Assembly: GCF_043195105.1 (NCBI RefSeq)
Contig: NZ_JBAFWO010000003.1
DNA length: 64,000 nt
DNA from: NCEH01 sp002257205
Lineage (GTDB): Bacteria; Pseudomonadota; Alphaproteobacteria; Rhizobiales; Xanthobacteraceae
Direction: 5' to 3' (one strand)
Under the pieces are notes generated by a model. That model saw nothing but the letters and a program-made list of their open reading frames with translations. It was not told the origin of the DNA and did no database searches. Below, in pieces: positions 17,138 through 26,463 of this stretch. A program made the position numbers and the translations under genes. How positions within the stretch are numbered: position 1 is the stretch's first letter; every line of letters begins with the position of its first letter.

Positions 17138-18265
17138 GTGGCCAACGCCTCGCTCCTCGATGTCACGCCCGCCGATGGCCGCCTGATGGTGGTGGGGCGC
17201 GGCCTCTGGACATCGGACCGGGCGGACGATCTCGAACATCTCGTGGACGAGGCCACCAGCGCGCATCCTCGCGCCGGCAATGTGGACATCGACCTTTCCG
17301 GCATCGAGCGCATGGACACGTTCGGTGCCCTGCTGCTGGAGCGCCTGCGCCGCGCCTGGGCGGTGGATGGTGTGGAGCCCGAGGTGCGCGGCCTGAAGCG
17401 CCGGTACCGGGTGCTGCTCGAAGAGATGAAACGCACCGGGCTCGAGCCCCAGCCGCCGGTGCGGCCGCACGATTCGATCCTCGAGCGAATTGGCCGCGAA
17501 GTGGTGTCGATCTCCATCGATGCCATGGCCTTGCTGAATTTTATCGGCGCCTCCATCGCAGCCGGGGTGCGCATGACGGGCCGTCCGCGCACGTTTCGCT
17601 TCACCTCCATGGTCAATCAGGTCGATCGCGTGGGCTTCCGCGCGGTGCCGATCATCATCCTCATCACCTTCCTGATCGGCTGCATTCTCGCCCAGCAGGG
17701 TATCTTCCATTTTCGCCGGTTCGGCGCCGACATCTATGTGGTCGACATGGTGGGCGTGCTGGTGCTGCGCGAACTTGGCGTGCTGATCGTGTCCATCATG
17801 ATCGCCGGGCGTTCCGGCAGCGCCTATACCGCCGAACTCGGCTCCATGCGCATGCGCGAGGAGGTGGACGCCCTGCGCGTGATGGGCTTCGACCCGGTCG
17901 AAATCCTGGTGGTGCCCCGCATCCTGGCCCTGATCATCGCCTTGCCGCTGCTCACCTTCATTGGTTCCATGTCGGCGCTCGTCGGAGGCGGGCTGGTGGC
18001 GTGGACCTACGGCGGCATCGCGCCGGACGTGTTCATCGACCGCCTGAAGGACGCGATCTCCATTGATCATTTCCTTGTGGGCATGATCAAGGCGCCGTTC
18101 ATGGCCGCGGTGATCGGCCTTGTGGCGTGCCTGGAAGGGCTGAGCGTGGGCGGCAGCGCCGAATCGCTCGGCAATCACACCACCAAGTCCGTGGTGCAGT
18201 CGATCTTCCTCGTGATCGTCATGGACGGCGTGTTCGCGATGTTCTTCGCCTCGATCGACATGTGA
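17138..18265 (+). CDS. mlaE: MlaE-type ABC permease with N-terminal STAS domain
   Basis: A 375-residue inner-membrane permease of the Mla/MCE phospholipid transport system. Residues about 1-110 form a STAS-like domain (DIDLSGIERMDTFGALLL), an addition seen in many alphaproteobacterial MlaE proteins; the permease follows with PIIILITFLIGCILAQQG, AGRSGSAYTAELGSMRMREEVDALRVMG (the MlaE EQ-loop signature) and C-terminal hydrophobic helices. The GTG at 17138 follows GGAGA. The genes mlaF, mlaD and a lipoprotein gene follow closely. Together these should keep outer-membrane lipid asymmetry. Confidence 0.93.
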   Translation: MANASLLDVTPADGRLMVVGRGLWTSDRADDLEHLVDEATSAHPRAGNVDIDLSGIERMDTFGALLLERLRRAWAVDGVEPEVRGLKRRYRVLLEEMKRTGLEPQPPVRPHDSILERIGREVVSISIDAMALLNFIGASIAAGVRMTGRPRTFRFTSMVNQVDRVGFRAVPIIILITFLIGCILAQQGIFHFRRFGADIYVVDMVGVLVLRELGVLIVSIMIAGRSGSAYTAELGSMRMREEVDALRVMGFDPVEILVVPRILALIIALPLLTFIGSMSALVGGGLVAWTYGGIAPDVFIDRLKDAISIDHFLVGMIKAPFMAAVIGLVACLEGLSVGGSAESLGNHTTKSVVQSIFLVIVMDGVFAMFFASIDM

Positions 18266-18271
18266 GGCCCG

Positions 18272-19090
18272 ATGAACACCACCACGCTTGAAATGCGGCG
18301 CAGCGGCCTTCAGGAGATGGAGGGCTATCGCGAACCCATCATCCGAGTGCGCGACCTCGTGGTGGGCTTCGGCGACCGAATCATTCTCGATCACCTCAGC
18401 CTCGACATCCTGCGCGGCGAGATTCTCGGCTTCGTCGGCACCTCCGGCGGCGGCAAATCGGTGCTCACGCGCACCATTCTCGGCCTGGTGCCGAAGCGCT
18501 CCGGCCATGTGGAGGTGTTCGGGCACGACATCGACACATTGAGCGAAGCCGAACGTTCCGCCATGGAGCGGCGCTGGGGCGTGCTGTTCCAGCAGGGGGC
18601 GCTGTTTTCCTCGCTGACGGTGAAGCAGAACATCCAGTTTCCGCTGCGGGAGAATCTCAAGCTTTCCCAGCGCATGATGGACGACATCGCCTATGCGAAG
18701 ATCGAGATGGTCGGTCTGAAGTGCGATGTGGGGGAGAAATTGCCGTCGGAGCTTTCCGGCGGCATGATCAAGCGTGCGGCGCTTGCGCGCTCGCTTGCGC
18801 TGGATCCGGAAATCCTGTTCCTCGACGAACCCACGTCCGGCCTCGATCCGATCGGGGCCGGCGACTTCGACGAGCTCATCCAAACCCTTCAGCAGACTTT
18901 GGGCCTGACCGTTTTCATGGTAACGCACGATCTGGACAGTCTGCACACGGTCTGCGATCGCATCGCAGCCCTCGCGGATGGCAAAGTTATCGCCCAGGGC
19001 ACGATCGAGACGATGATGGAAGCGCAGCATCCGTGGCTGCGGGCGTATTTTCACGGAACGCGCGCCCGCGCGGTTCAGGCGAAACGGTGA
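18272..19090 (+). CDS. mlaF: MlaF-type ABC transporter ATP-binding protein
   Basis: A 272-residue ATPase. Walker A GTSGGGKS is at 56-63, followed by the Q-loop FQQGALFSSLTV, signature LSGGM, Walker B EILFLDEP and switch TVFMVTHD. FSSLTVKQN and the SGGMIKR variant are typical of MlaF rather than nutrient importers. It starts 6 bp after mlaE and powers lipid movement through MlaE with MlaD. Confidence 0.94.
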   Translation: MNTTTLEMRRSGLQEMEGYREPIIRVRDLVVGFGDRIILDHLSLDILRGEILGFVGTSGGGKSVLTRTILGLVPKRSGHVEVFGHDIDTLSEAERSAMERRWGVLFQQGALFSSLTVKQNIQFPLRENLKLSQRMMDDIAYAKIEMVGLKCDVGEKLPSELSGGMIKRAALARSLALDPEILFLDEPTSGLDPIGAGDFDELIQTLQQTLGLTVFMVTHDLDSLHTVCDRIAALADGKVIAQGTIETMMEAQHPWLRAYFHGTRARAVQAKR

Positions 19091-19105
19091 GGTGGGAAGG
19101 TAAGG

Positions 19106-20026
19106 ATGGAAACCCGTGCCAACTACACCACCATAGGCGCGTTTACCCTGATCGTGATCGTTGCCGCGTTCGCCTTCGTCTATTGGTTTGCGCGCCCGCA
19201 GGATTCCGAAGGGCGCAAGACCTATGAGATCGTCTATTCCGGCACCGTGAGCGGGTTGCGGCAGGGCAATAATGTGCTGTTCAACGGCATCCCCGTCGGA
19301 CAGGTGCTGCAATTGGGACTGGTGCCCGGAGCCCCCGACGAGGTTCTGGTGCGTGTCGGTGTTCAGCCCAATGTGCCGATCCTGGCGGATGCGCGCGCCA
19401 CCCTCGAATCGCAGGGCCTCACCGGCATCGTGGCGGTGAGCATTCGCGGCGGTGAGGCCAATGCGGCGCCGCTTCCCATCGGCCCCAACGGTTTCCCCCG
19501 CATCGAGGCCGAAGGCGGCAGCGGCATGGCCAGCCTGATCGAGACCGTGCAAGGCGTGGCGCGGCGCGTGAACGCGGTGCTGGAAGCCATCGACCCGCAG
19601 AAAGTGGCGGCCATCGTCGCCAATGTGGACACCTTCACCAAGGCGGTTTCGGACAAGTCCGAGGATGTGGGCTCGTTGCTGAAGCGCGTGAACGATCTGT
19701 CCGGCCAGTTGAACGATCTCGCCAACAAGGCCGACAGCGTGCTCGACAATCTCAAGCGCGCCACCGGTGACAAGGACGGGATGGTGCAGCAGGTGTCCGA
19801 CGCCGCCGCCTCGGTCCGCCGCCTTTCCGACAATCTGGATAAGCGCACCGCCGATCTGGCCGGCCAGATCGAGAAATTCACCGGGCCTGGCCTGCGCCAA
19901 TATGAGGCGCTGGCCACGGACGGGCGTCGCACGCTTTCGGAAATCGAGCGCGTCTTCAAGAATCTGGAGCGCAATCCCCGCCAGTTCATCTTCGGCGGCA
20001 GTTCCGTTCCAGAATACAGGCGGTGA
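19106..20026 (+). CDS. mlaD: MlaD/MCE family lipid-binding protein
   Basis: A 306-residue protein with one N-terminal membrane anchor (YTTIGAFTLIVIVAAFAFVYW) followed by an MCE domain (about 40-120: YSGTVSGLRQGNNVLFNGIPVGQV and LESQGLTGIVAVSI). A long helical tail rich in Asp, Leu and Val continues (SLLKRVNDLSGQLNDLANK). The MCE ring in the periplasm binds lipids; the tail could form a tunnel or coiled coil. It is third in the mla operon and is longer than E. coli MlaD, as in other alphaproteobacteria. Confidence 0.92.
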   Translation: METRANYTTIGAFTLIVIVAAFAFVYWFARPQDSEGRKTYEIVYSGTVSGLRQGNNVLFNGIPVGQVLQLGLVPGAPDEVLVRVGVQPNVPILADARATLESQGLTGIVAVSIRGGEANAAPLPIGPNGFPRIEAEGGSGMASLIETVQGVARRVNAVLEAIDPQKVAAIVANVDTFTKAVSDKSEDVGSLLKRVNDLSGQLNDLANKADSVLDNLKRATGDKDGMVQQVSDAAASVRRLSDNLDKRTADLAGQIEKFTGPGLRQYEALATDGRRTLSEIERVFKNLERNPRQFIFGGSSVPEYRR

Positions 20027-20032
20027 GCCGTG

Positions 20033-20656
20033 ATGATCCGCGAGCCAAGGGTGAGTAAATTGTCCCTTTCTCCGCGCCTCCCCGTGCGGCCGCTGCTGGC
20101 CTTGATGGCAGCGCTGGCGCTGGCGGCCTGTGCGTCCGCCCCGGTTCCGACATTCGATCTCTCCGCCCCCGGCAATTTCACCGCGCGGGGCGCGGGCAGC
20201 GGGCAGATGGTGGTCCCGATCCCCACGGCCCTGGCCGCGCTCGACACCGAAAAGATCCTGGTGGAACCGGCACCGGGCCAGATCACCTATCTCGCCGATG
20301 CACAATGGGGCGATCGCCTGCCGGCGCTGCTCCAGGCCCGGATGATCCAGGCGTTCGAGAACGGCAGCAAGCTGCGCCGCGTCGCGCGTCCGGGGGACGG
20401 GATCACGGCGGAATATCAGCTCAATATCGACATCCGCACCTTTGGCGTGCGGGTGGAGAACGGCACCTCCACCGCGGTCGTGGAGCTGTCCGCGAAGATC
20501 ATCGGCAATGCCGCCGGCCGCATCCTCGCGGCGCAGGTGTTCTCGGCCCGCGTGCCGGTCGCGACCGTCAATGGCGCCACCGTGGCGGCAGCGTTGGATG
20601 CCGCATCCAACCAGGTTCTGGTCGAGATCGTCCGCTGGGCCTCCGTGCGCTTCTGA
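20033..20656 (+). CDS. ABC-type transport auxiliary lipoprotein (PqiC/LinM-like)
   Basis: A protein of about 207 residues with a lipobox LAAC in ALALAACAS, so probably lipid-anchored. The mature part fits ABC-type transport auxiliary lipoproteins that accompany MCE transporters: LVEPAPGQITYLADAQWGD, then LQARMIQAFE and YQLNIDIRTF. In Sphingobium LinM plays this role with LinKL. The start is uncertain: GTG 20030, ATG 20033 or GTG 20051 are all possible. It probably links the MlaD pore to the outer membrane. No mlaC-like or mlaA-like gene is in the window. Confidence 0.85.
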   Translation: MIREPRVSKLSLSPRLPVRPLLALMAALALAACASAPVPTFDLSAPGNFTARGAGSGQMVVPIPTALAALDTEKILVEPAPGQITYLADAQWGDRLPALLQARMIQAFENGSKLRRVARPGDGITAEYQLNIDIRTFGVRVENGTSTAVVELSAKIIGNAAGRILAAQVFSARVPVATVNGATVAAALDAASNQVLVEIVRWASVRF

Positions 20657-20792
20657 GCGCACGCTTTCACTTTTCTCTCTTTGCCGTCATCCCGCCGGAC
20701 CGATCCGCCCCGGCGGGATAGGCCGCGCGCGGCGCCGCCCCGTCCCTTAGGACGCGCCCCCCACAGACCTCGCCCCCGCCGTACCCGACATG

Positions 20793-20820
20793 AAAAAGGG
20801 CGGAATCGCTCCCGCCCTTT
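20793..20820 (-). terminator. Terminator of the giant growth-ring gene
   Basis: Arms AAAGGGCGG (20795-20803) and CCGCCCTTT (20812-20820) form a 9-bp stem with an 8-nt loop. Read on the minus strand it is followed by TTTTTCA, so it suits the gene ending at 20848. It may also stop mla transcripts from the other side. Confidence 0.75.
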
Positions 20821-20847
20821 GATGTCTTCATCTGGGTTCGGCTGGCG

Positions 20848-23800
20848 TCAGTCGAAGCGCCCCGCGGCATGGGCCAGCATGGTGTAGACCTTGCCGGTAT
20901 CCGAGGTGAGATAGGTCTTGGTGAGGACATTGCCCCGGTCGTCTGCCGCCACCTGATCGAGCAGGCGCTCGAATTCGGCCACATAGCGGTCCACGATCTC
21001 GTGGAATTCGGCGTCGGAGCGATATTTGCGGCGCAGTTCCTCGAAAGTCTGCTGACCCTGCATCGTATAGAGCTTGCGCGTGAACACGTTGCGCTCGCCG
21101 CGCTTGTAGCGTTCCCACAGCTCCACCGCCGCCTGGTGATCGATCATGCGGGCGATATCGACCGAGAGCGAATCCAGCGACTCGATGGTGTGATGGTGGG
21201 GCCGGTCACGGGCTGGGCGCGGGGCGGGACGCACCGGCTCCGGCTTCGGGTCCAGCTTGGCTTCCGCCAGATCTCCGGACGCGCGCGCCAGAAGCTCGGA
21301 GAGCCAGCCTTCGCGGGTCGTGTCCTCGTTCTCGCGCTGTTGCGGCGCGCGGGTGGCGGGGCGGGGGTCCTGCGCCCGCTCGGGTGCGGGTTCCGGCCGG
21401 CGGGATGCCGGGCGGCGGTTCGGCTCGAACGGACCGACCGGGACACTTGGCGGCTCGGAGCGCGTGCGGGCCGGCGGCACGGGCTCGGGGCGTGCCTCGC
21501 GCGGGGCCTCGCGGACCGGCTCGCGGCGCGCTTCGCGCACGGCGGTGTCGCGCACGGTGGTGTCGCGGCCGATGGGATCGCGCGAGGCGCCAACGGGTGC
21601 ATTCTCCCGGGCGATGACGCGGCCGGCGGGCGCGGCCACATCGGCGGACTGGCCCTGCCGCGCCACGATTTCGTTCAGCTCCGCCAGCGCCTTGATCTGC
21701 TCGGCCACGGCGCGCCGCATGGTGGCGGCGCTGGCCTCGGTCTCGGCCGGCAGTTCGAGAATGCCGCGCTTCATTTCCTCGCGCGCCAGCTCGATGGACT
21801 GTTGAACTTCCTGCGCCGCACCCTTGAGTTCGCGGGCGACATCGTTGAAGCGGCGGCCGGTATCCTCGAACAGGCCGTTCACGTCGGTCAGCGCGGATTG
21901 GTAGGTGCTGGTCAGCGCCTGCATCATGCGCTCGCGCTCGGCATCCGAACTGGTGCGCATGCGCTCCATCTGGCTTTCCAACGCCTTGGAGGAACTGCTG
22001 GCCGAATCCGCGACGATGGCGGCGATTTCCCGGGCCCGCTTCTGTGCGGTCTGGAGCGATTGTTCCAGCGTGCCGTGGAAGCCCTGAAGCCGGTCGTCGA
22101 GATCCTGCACGCGCTCGGTGAGGGAGGCGGCCAGCTGCTCGATGGCCACGCGCCGGTTGGTGAGGGTCTGGTCCACCTGTTCGTGGCTCTGCCCCAGCGT
22201 CTCGGACGCGGCGCGCACCAGGCGGCCCTGTTCCTCGAAGCGGGTGGTGAGGCCGGCGATATCCTTCAAGGCGCCCTGGGTGAGGGTCCGCAGGGTCTGA
22301 ACCTGCGCATCCATCTGCCCCAGCGTCGCGCTCGCCGCATCGCCCATCAGCCCCACGGAGCTTTCGAGCGCCTTCACCTGATCGGCAAAGCCGCCCTCGA
22401 ACTGGGTCAGCGAGGCCACCACATTGCCCATGGCCTGCTGGAAGGTGCCGTTGGCGGTGTTGAGCCGCTCCACGATGCCTTCCACGTCGGCCTGGAGCGT
22501 GCCGTGGGTGGAGGAAATCTGCGCGACCGCGCTCTCGCCGGTGGTCCGCAGCGCGGTGACGAAGCTGTCGCTCTTGGAGTCGATGAGATCGCCGATCTCG
22601 TTGAGGCGTGCGCCGAGAATGGCCGAAACGCTGTCGGCCTGGAGCGAAAGGCCCCGCCCGACATTGTCCGCCAACTGCACCAGATTGCGCTCCACCGTAC
22701 CGGCTTCGCTCGACATCTGGCTGGTGACGGCCTCCACGCGGCTGGCGAGGCTTTCCGCGACGGCGAGGCCGCGCTGTTCCAGCCCCTCGGTCACCTCGGC
22801 CAGGCGGCCGGTCACCAAATCCTCAATGCGCGCCACACGGCCGTCGAGCATGGCGGCGATTTCATCCGCCCGCGTGCCGATGGTGCGGCTCGCAAAGTTC
22901 GCGCGCTCGCCCACCATGTCGCTGAGGGCGCGGCTGCGCGTCGCGAAGAAGGAGTCGAGCTGGTTGAGCGACTGGTCGAGCGCCGCATTGGTGGCGTCCG
23001 TGCCTTCGGCGAGAGCCTGGGTGATATGGGCGGTGCGCGCGGCCACCTTCTCGGCGATGCTGTCGGCCCGTTCGCCGAAGAAGGCATCCAGGGATTCGAG
23101 CGACTGGTCGAGCGCCGCGCTGGTGGAGCGGGTGCCTTCGGTGAGCGTGCGGGCGATCTCCGCGGTGCGTGTCGTCAGCGTGTCGCTCAGAGTCTCCGAG
23201 CGCTGGTTGAAGAAGACTTCCAGTGTATCGAGCGACTGTTCCACAGCCGCGTGGGTGGCGCGGGTGCCCTCGCTCAAGGCGCGGGTGATTTCCGTGGTGC
23301 GGCTCGCCAATTCCCCGGTGAGGGTCTGGCTGCCCTGGGCGAACAGGCCGTTGAGCGTCTCCAGCGATTGTTCGACCGCCGCCTTGGTGGTGCGCGTGCC
23401 CTCGGCGATCGCACGGTCGATCTGGCTGGCGCGGCTGTCCAATGCATCGGTGAGGCTCTGGCCGCGCTCGGCGAACAGGCCGTTGAGCGTCTCGAGCGAG
23501 CGTTCCACCGCCGCGTGGGTCGAGCGAGTGCCCTCGGCGATCAGGCGGTCGATCTCGCTGGTGCGGTTGTCCAGCGCGTCGGTCAGGCTCTGGCCGCGCT
23601 GGGCGAGCATGTCGTTCAGCGTTTCGAGCGAGCGTTCCACCTCCGCGTGGGTCGAGCGGGCGCTTTCCGCGATGGTGCCGCTGATCTCGCTGGTCCGGTT
23701 CGCCAGTTCCTCGCTGAGCGCCTGGGTGCGCTCGGTGAAGAAGGTATCGAGGGTCGACAGGGTGCCGTCGAGCGCGACCTGGCTGGAGCGCGTGCCGTCC

Positions 23801-26169
23801 GCGAGCAGCTTGGTGATCTCGGCGGTCCGGTCGGCAAGGGCGTCGGTCAGGCTTTCGGCGCGCGCGTCGATGGTCTGGGTGATGCGGGCCACGCGCTCAT
23901 CCAGGCTTGCCGTTGCCGTCTGGGCGGCCGCGCCGAAGCGCTCGTCCATGGTGTCGAGCGTGCCGCGCAGGGTCACATTGAGGGCGTCCACCTGATTGGC
24001 GATGCCGTCCACCAGCGCCGGCGCATGTTCACGGAGCGCGCTGTCGAAGGTGCTGACGCCATCCCGCACGGCCCGGGCCATCAGCGTGCTGTCGCGCCCG
24101 ATGCGCTCGGCGAGCTCGCCGCCGCGCACCGTGATGGTTTCGTCCAGCGCCTTCAGGCGTCCGTCGAGCATGTCCTCGATGGCTTCGCTCTTGGCGGTGA
24201 TGGTGGTGACCAGCAGATCGGCGGTTTCGCCGAAGGCCTGCGTCACCTTGCTGCCGCGCGCGCCGATGGCCTCGGTGACCTCGGTGCCGACGGCGCCGAG
24301 GCGGTCGGTCATGTCGGTTCCGGCGCGGGTGAGGGATTCGGCGATCTCGTCGCCCTTCTGCACCAGCGATGCGGTCACTTGGACTCCGCTCCGCTCCAGG
24401 GCCTGGGCCAGCCGGTCGCCGGTGTCGGCAAGGCGATCCTGCAGCGCGTCGCTCTGGGTGGCGATGGTTTCGTGGATGCGGTTGCCGGTGGTCTCGATGC
24501 GGTCGGCGAAATCGCCGCCGTGGAGCGAGATGGTCTCGGCCACGCGGGCGCCGGTCTCTTCGAGCTTGCGCACGATGTCGCCGCCGCGGGTGGAGAATTC
24601 AAGTGCCATGGTGTCGCCGGTACGCCGCAGCGTCTCCGTCACGTCGCCGACGCGCTGGGCGATGTCCTCGGTGATCTGGGCGCTGTTGGCGGTGAGGGTC
24701 TCGGCGATCACGGTGCGGGTGGATTCGACGCCGGAATAGACCTCGTCGCTCCAGCGGGAGACCAGAAGGGAGACTTCCGTGGTCGCCGACATCAGCGAGG
24801 CGCTGAGATCGTCGGTCCGCGTCTTGAGCGTGGTTTCGAGCTTCTCGCTGGCCTGGGTCAGGTCGGCGCGCAATTCCGTGCCGGTCATCTGGAGGCGGTC
24901 GATCACCTCGTTGCTCTTGGCATGGATGCCGTCGGCCACCGTGTCGCCGACACGGGTGAGGGTGTCGACCATCTGCTCGCCCTTTTCGGCGAACATCTCG
25001 CTGGTGCGGTCGGCGGCCGCGAAGATGTTCTCCTGCATGCGGTCGGCGGTATCGTTCATGTCCGCCACGCGCGCCGCCATGTCGGCGTTGAGGCGGGCGC
25101 TGTTGGCCGCGAGCGTGTCGGCGATCACGGTCCGCGTGTTCTCGACATTGGTGCTGACGTCCTCGCTCCAGCGGGAAATCATGCTGGCGAGTTCGCCGCT
25201 GGAGCTGAGAAGGCTCGCGTTCAATTCCTCGGTGCGGCTCTTGAGCGCGCCTTCCAGCTTTTCGCTGGACCGGGTGAGGTTGTCGAGGATTTCCCCGCCG
25301 CGCTGGCTGAACACGTCGGTGACGCGCTCGGCGGCGGTGAGCACGCCGCTTTCCACCCGGTCGGCGATGTCCTTGATGTCGGTGGACAGCAGGCTGTCGG
25401 CATCCATGATGCCTTCGCGCAGCCGGTCGGTGTGGATCAGGATGTTCTGCCGCTCGGCCTGAAGCTCCTCGATCAGGTTGCGGATCCGGATCTCATTGCC
25501 TTCATAGGCCCGCTCCAGGATCGAAACCTCGTTGCGGACCACGGCTTCCAGCTCGGCGGCGCGGGCCACCGCGCGGTCGAGACCCTCGCCCATGGCCGCG
25601 ACTTCGCGGCGCACCGCCTGGCCGACCGACACCACTGCGTCGGTGCCGAGCGATTCCGGCTGCGCGAGGCGCAGGGCTACTTCCGTCATCGAACGGGCGA
25701 TCAACTGCAGGTCGCGCGAGCGGCGCACCATCGCGGCCATGGCGAAGAAGGCGAGGGGCGGGAGGATCACGCCCGCGAGGATCGTCAGGAGCGCGGGAGA
25801 CGCGAGAATGGCGTTGATGCCGCTCGCCTCGGCGAAGGCGGTGGAATGGGAGGCGAAGGCATAGGCGATGCCGAAGACGATCCACACCACCGAGGCCGCA
25901 AGCGCCCACCAGAGCGGCGCAGCCGAGGAGCGGCGCTGCAACTGGCTGAGCAATTGACCCACCGTCTGACGATCATCGTTGGCGGCGCGCCGGCCGGCGA
26001 CATCGACCCTTGGACGACGTCCGGGCGACCTTCCGTCCCGCGCTGGCGGGGCCGGCCGCTCGTCCGTGGGAGGGGCAACCTCCGTCTCGTCGAGGGGCAG
26101 GGTCAACGCCTCCTGGATCGCCGAGAGGGCGGCCTCCGTGGGATCCTGGATCTTCTTCGGGGTCTTCAT
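20848..26169 (-). CDS. Giant coiled-coil membrane protein, Growth Pole Ring (GPR/RgsE)-like
   Basis: A protein of about 1,773 residues. Residues 1-80 are cytoplasmic and charged; two hydrophobic helices follow (about 86-106, WALAASVVWIVFGIAYAF, and 121-147). Then about 1,300 residues of amphipathic helix of apolipoprotein-like type carry seven 44-residue repeats (792-1099) and older duplications. A Pro/Arg-rich linker leads to a conserved C-terminal domain (SLSVDIARMIDHQAAVELW, YKRGERNVFTRKLY, TYLTSDTGKVYTMLAHAAG). Size, order and C-terminus match GPR of Agrobacterium and RgsE of Sinorhizobium, which form a ring at the growing pole and are needed for polar growth. The ATG at 26169 is preferred (AGAGG upstream); ATG 26217 is possible. 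Orthology is inferred. Confidence 0.85.
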   Translation of the reverse strand: MKTPKKIQDPTEAALSAIQEALTLPLDETEVAPPTDERPAPPARDGRSPGRRPRVDVAGRRAANDDRQTVGQLLSQLQRRSSAAPLWWALAASVVWIVFGIAYAFASHSTAFAEASGINAILASPALLTILAGVILPPLAFFAMAAMVRRSRDLQLIARSMTEVALRLAQPESLGTDAVVSVGQAVRREVAAMGEGLDRAVARAAELEAVVRNEVSILERAYEGNEIRIRNLIEELQAERQNILIHTDRLREGIMDADSLLSTDIKDIADRVESGVLTAAERVTDVFSQRGGEILDNLTRSSEKLEGALKSRTEELNASLLSSSGELASMISRWSEDVSTNVENTRTVIADTLAANSARLNADMAARVADMNDTADRMQENIFAAADRTSEMFAEKGEQMVDTLTRVGDTVADGIHAKSNEVIDRLQMTGTELRADLTQASEKLETTLKTRTDDLSASLMSATTEVSLLVSRWSDEVYSGVESTRTVIAETLTANSAQITEDIAQRVGDVTETLRRTGDTMALEFSTRGGDIVRKLEETGARVAETISLHGGDFADRIETTGNRIHETIATQSDALQDRLADTGDRLAQALERSGVQVTASLVQKGDEIAESLTRAGTDMTDRLGAVGTEVTEAIGARGSKVTQAFGETADLLVTTITAKSEAIEDMLDGRLKALDETITVRGGELAERIGRDSTLMARAVRDGVSTFDSALREHAPALVDGIANQVDALNVTLRGTLDTMDERFGAAAQTATASLDERVARITQTIDARAESLTDALADRTAEITKLLADGTRSSQVALDGTLSTLDTFFTERTQALSEELANRTSEISGTIAESARSTHAEVERSLETLNDMLAQRGQSLTDALDNRTSEIDRLIAEGTRSTHAAVERSLETLNGLFAERGQSLTDALDSRASQIDRAIAEGTRTTKAAVEQSLETLNGLFAQGSQTLTGELASRTTEITRALSEGTRATHAAVEQSLDTLEVFFNQRSETLSDTLTTRTAEIARTLTEGTRSTSAALDQSLESLDAFFGERADSIAEKVAARTAHITQALAEGTDATNAALDQSLNQLDSFFATRSRALSDMVGERANFASRTIGTRADEIAAMLDGRVARIEDLVTGRLAEVTEGLEQRGLAVAESLASRVEAVTSQMSSEAGTVERNLVQLADNVGRGLSLQADSVSAILGARLNEIGDLIDSKSDSFVTALRTTGESAVAQISSTHGTLQADVEGIVERLNTANGTFQQAMGNVVASLTQFEGGFADQVKALESSVGLMGDAASATLGQMDAQVQTLRTLTQGALKDIAGLTTRFEEQGRLVRAASETLGQSHEQVDQTLTNRRVAIEQLAASLTERVQDLDDRLQGFHGTLEQSLQTAQKRAREIAAIVADSASSSSKALESQMERMRTSSDAERERMMQALTSTYQSALTDVNGLFEDTGRRFNDVARELKGAAQEVQQSIELAREEMKRGILELPAETEASAATMRRAVAEQIKALAELNEIVARQGQSADVAAPAGRVIARENAPVGASRDPIGRDTTVRDTAVREARREPVREAPREARPEPVPPARTRSEPPSVPVGPFEPNRRPASRRPEPAPERAQDPRPATRAPQQRENEDTTREGWLSELLARASGDLAEAKLDPKPEPVRPAPRPARDRPHHHTIESLDSLSVDIARMIDHQAAVELWERYKRGERNVFTRKLYTMQGQQTFEELRRKYRSDAEFHEIVDRYVAEFERLLDQVAADDRGNVLTKTYLTSDTGKVYTMLAHAAGRFD
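22873..23796 (-). repeat. Seven tandem 132-bp (44-residue) repeats in the growth-ring gene
   Basis: Seven consecutive in-frame units of exactly 44 codons. The unit pattern is GTRsThAAvEqSLeTLngfF, then about ten residues with Q-L-T/S-D, then LxxRtxEIxrxiaE. Unit starts on the minus strand are at 23796, 23664, 23532, 23400, 23268, 23136 and 23004. The second and third units are nearly identical in places (RSLETLN and RGQSLTDALD), which suggests recent duplication or gene conversion. Confidence 0.9.
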
Positions 26170-26463
26170 GGTGGCCGTTCGCCTCTGTCGCGGGGATGGA
26201 TGCGCACGCACGTCCATCGTCCGAACTTCGCTCGAAATCGTCGGGTCGCGGTCAGCAAGCGCTTTCCAGAACCAGACGGTTTACCTTACCTTATCTTAAC
26301 TATGACCGGGTGGTGATTGGAACCATGCCCGGCCACACATATGAAGATATCGTTAACAAGCGCGCCGTCTTAGGTCTGGCCTTGCAGATCGGCGGCGGTT
26401 ATAGCCGCCCCAGCGGGCGTGCACGCCGCGGCCTGCTGCGGAACCTGTGAGACTGAGCGAGAC
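26170..26463. other. Divergent intergenic region, growth-ring gene / ferredoxin gene
   Basis: 294 bp with no plausible gene. An AT-rich tract (about 26276-26300, with direct repeats of TTACC) and a second one around 26336-26356 containing GTTAAC are candidates for the two divergent promoters. I could not place -35/-10 pairs with confidence. Confidence 0.35.

Noticed and set aside
16997..20662. A very long open frame on the minus strand across the mla operon
   Set aside because: It is antisense to four clear Mla genes, has His/Gln/Gly-rich composition typical of reverse reading of GC-rich codons, and matches no family.
20690..20718. Inverted repeat TCCCGCCGG / CCGGCGGGA after the auxiliary lipoprotein gene
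   Set aside because: An 11-nt loop and no T tract make it a poor terminator; the better hairpin is at 20793-20820.
22873..23796. Could the regular repeats be a CRISPR array?
   Set aside because: The period is 132 bp, in frame, with no conserved-repeat/unique-spacer pattern; it is a protein repeat.
20869..26316. A plus-strand open frame of about 1,800 codons opposite the growth-ring gene
   Set aside because: It is the mirror of a repetitive GC-rich gene; the real protein has membrane helices and a conserved C-terminal domain on the minus strand.
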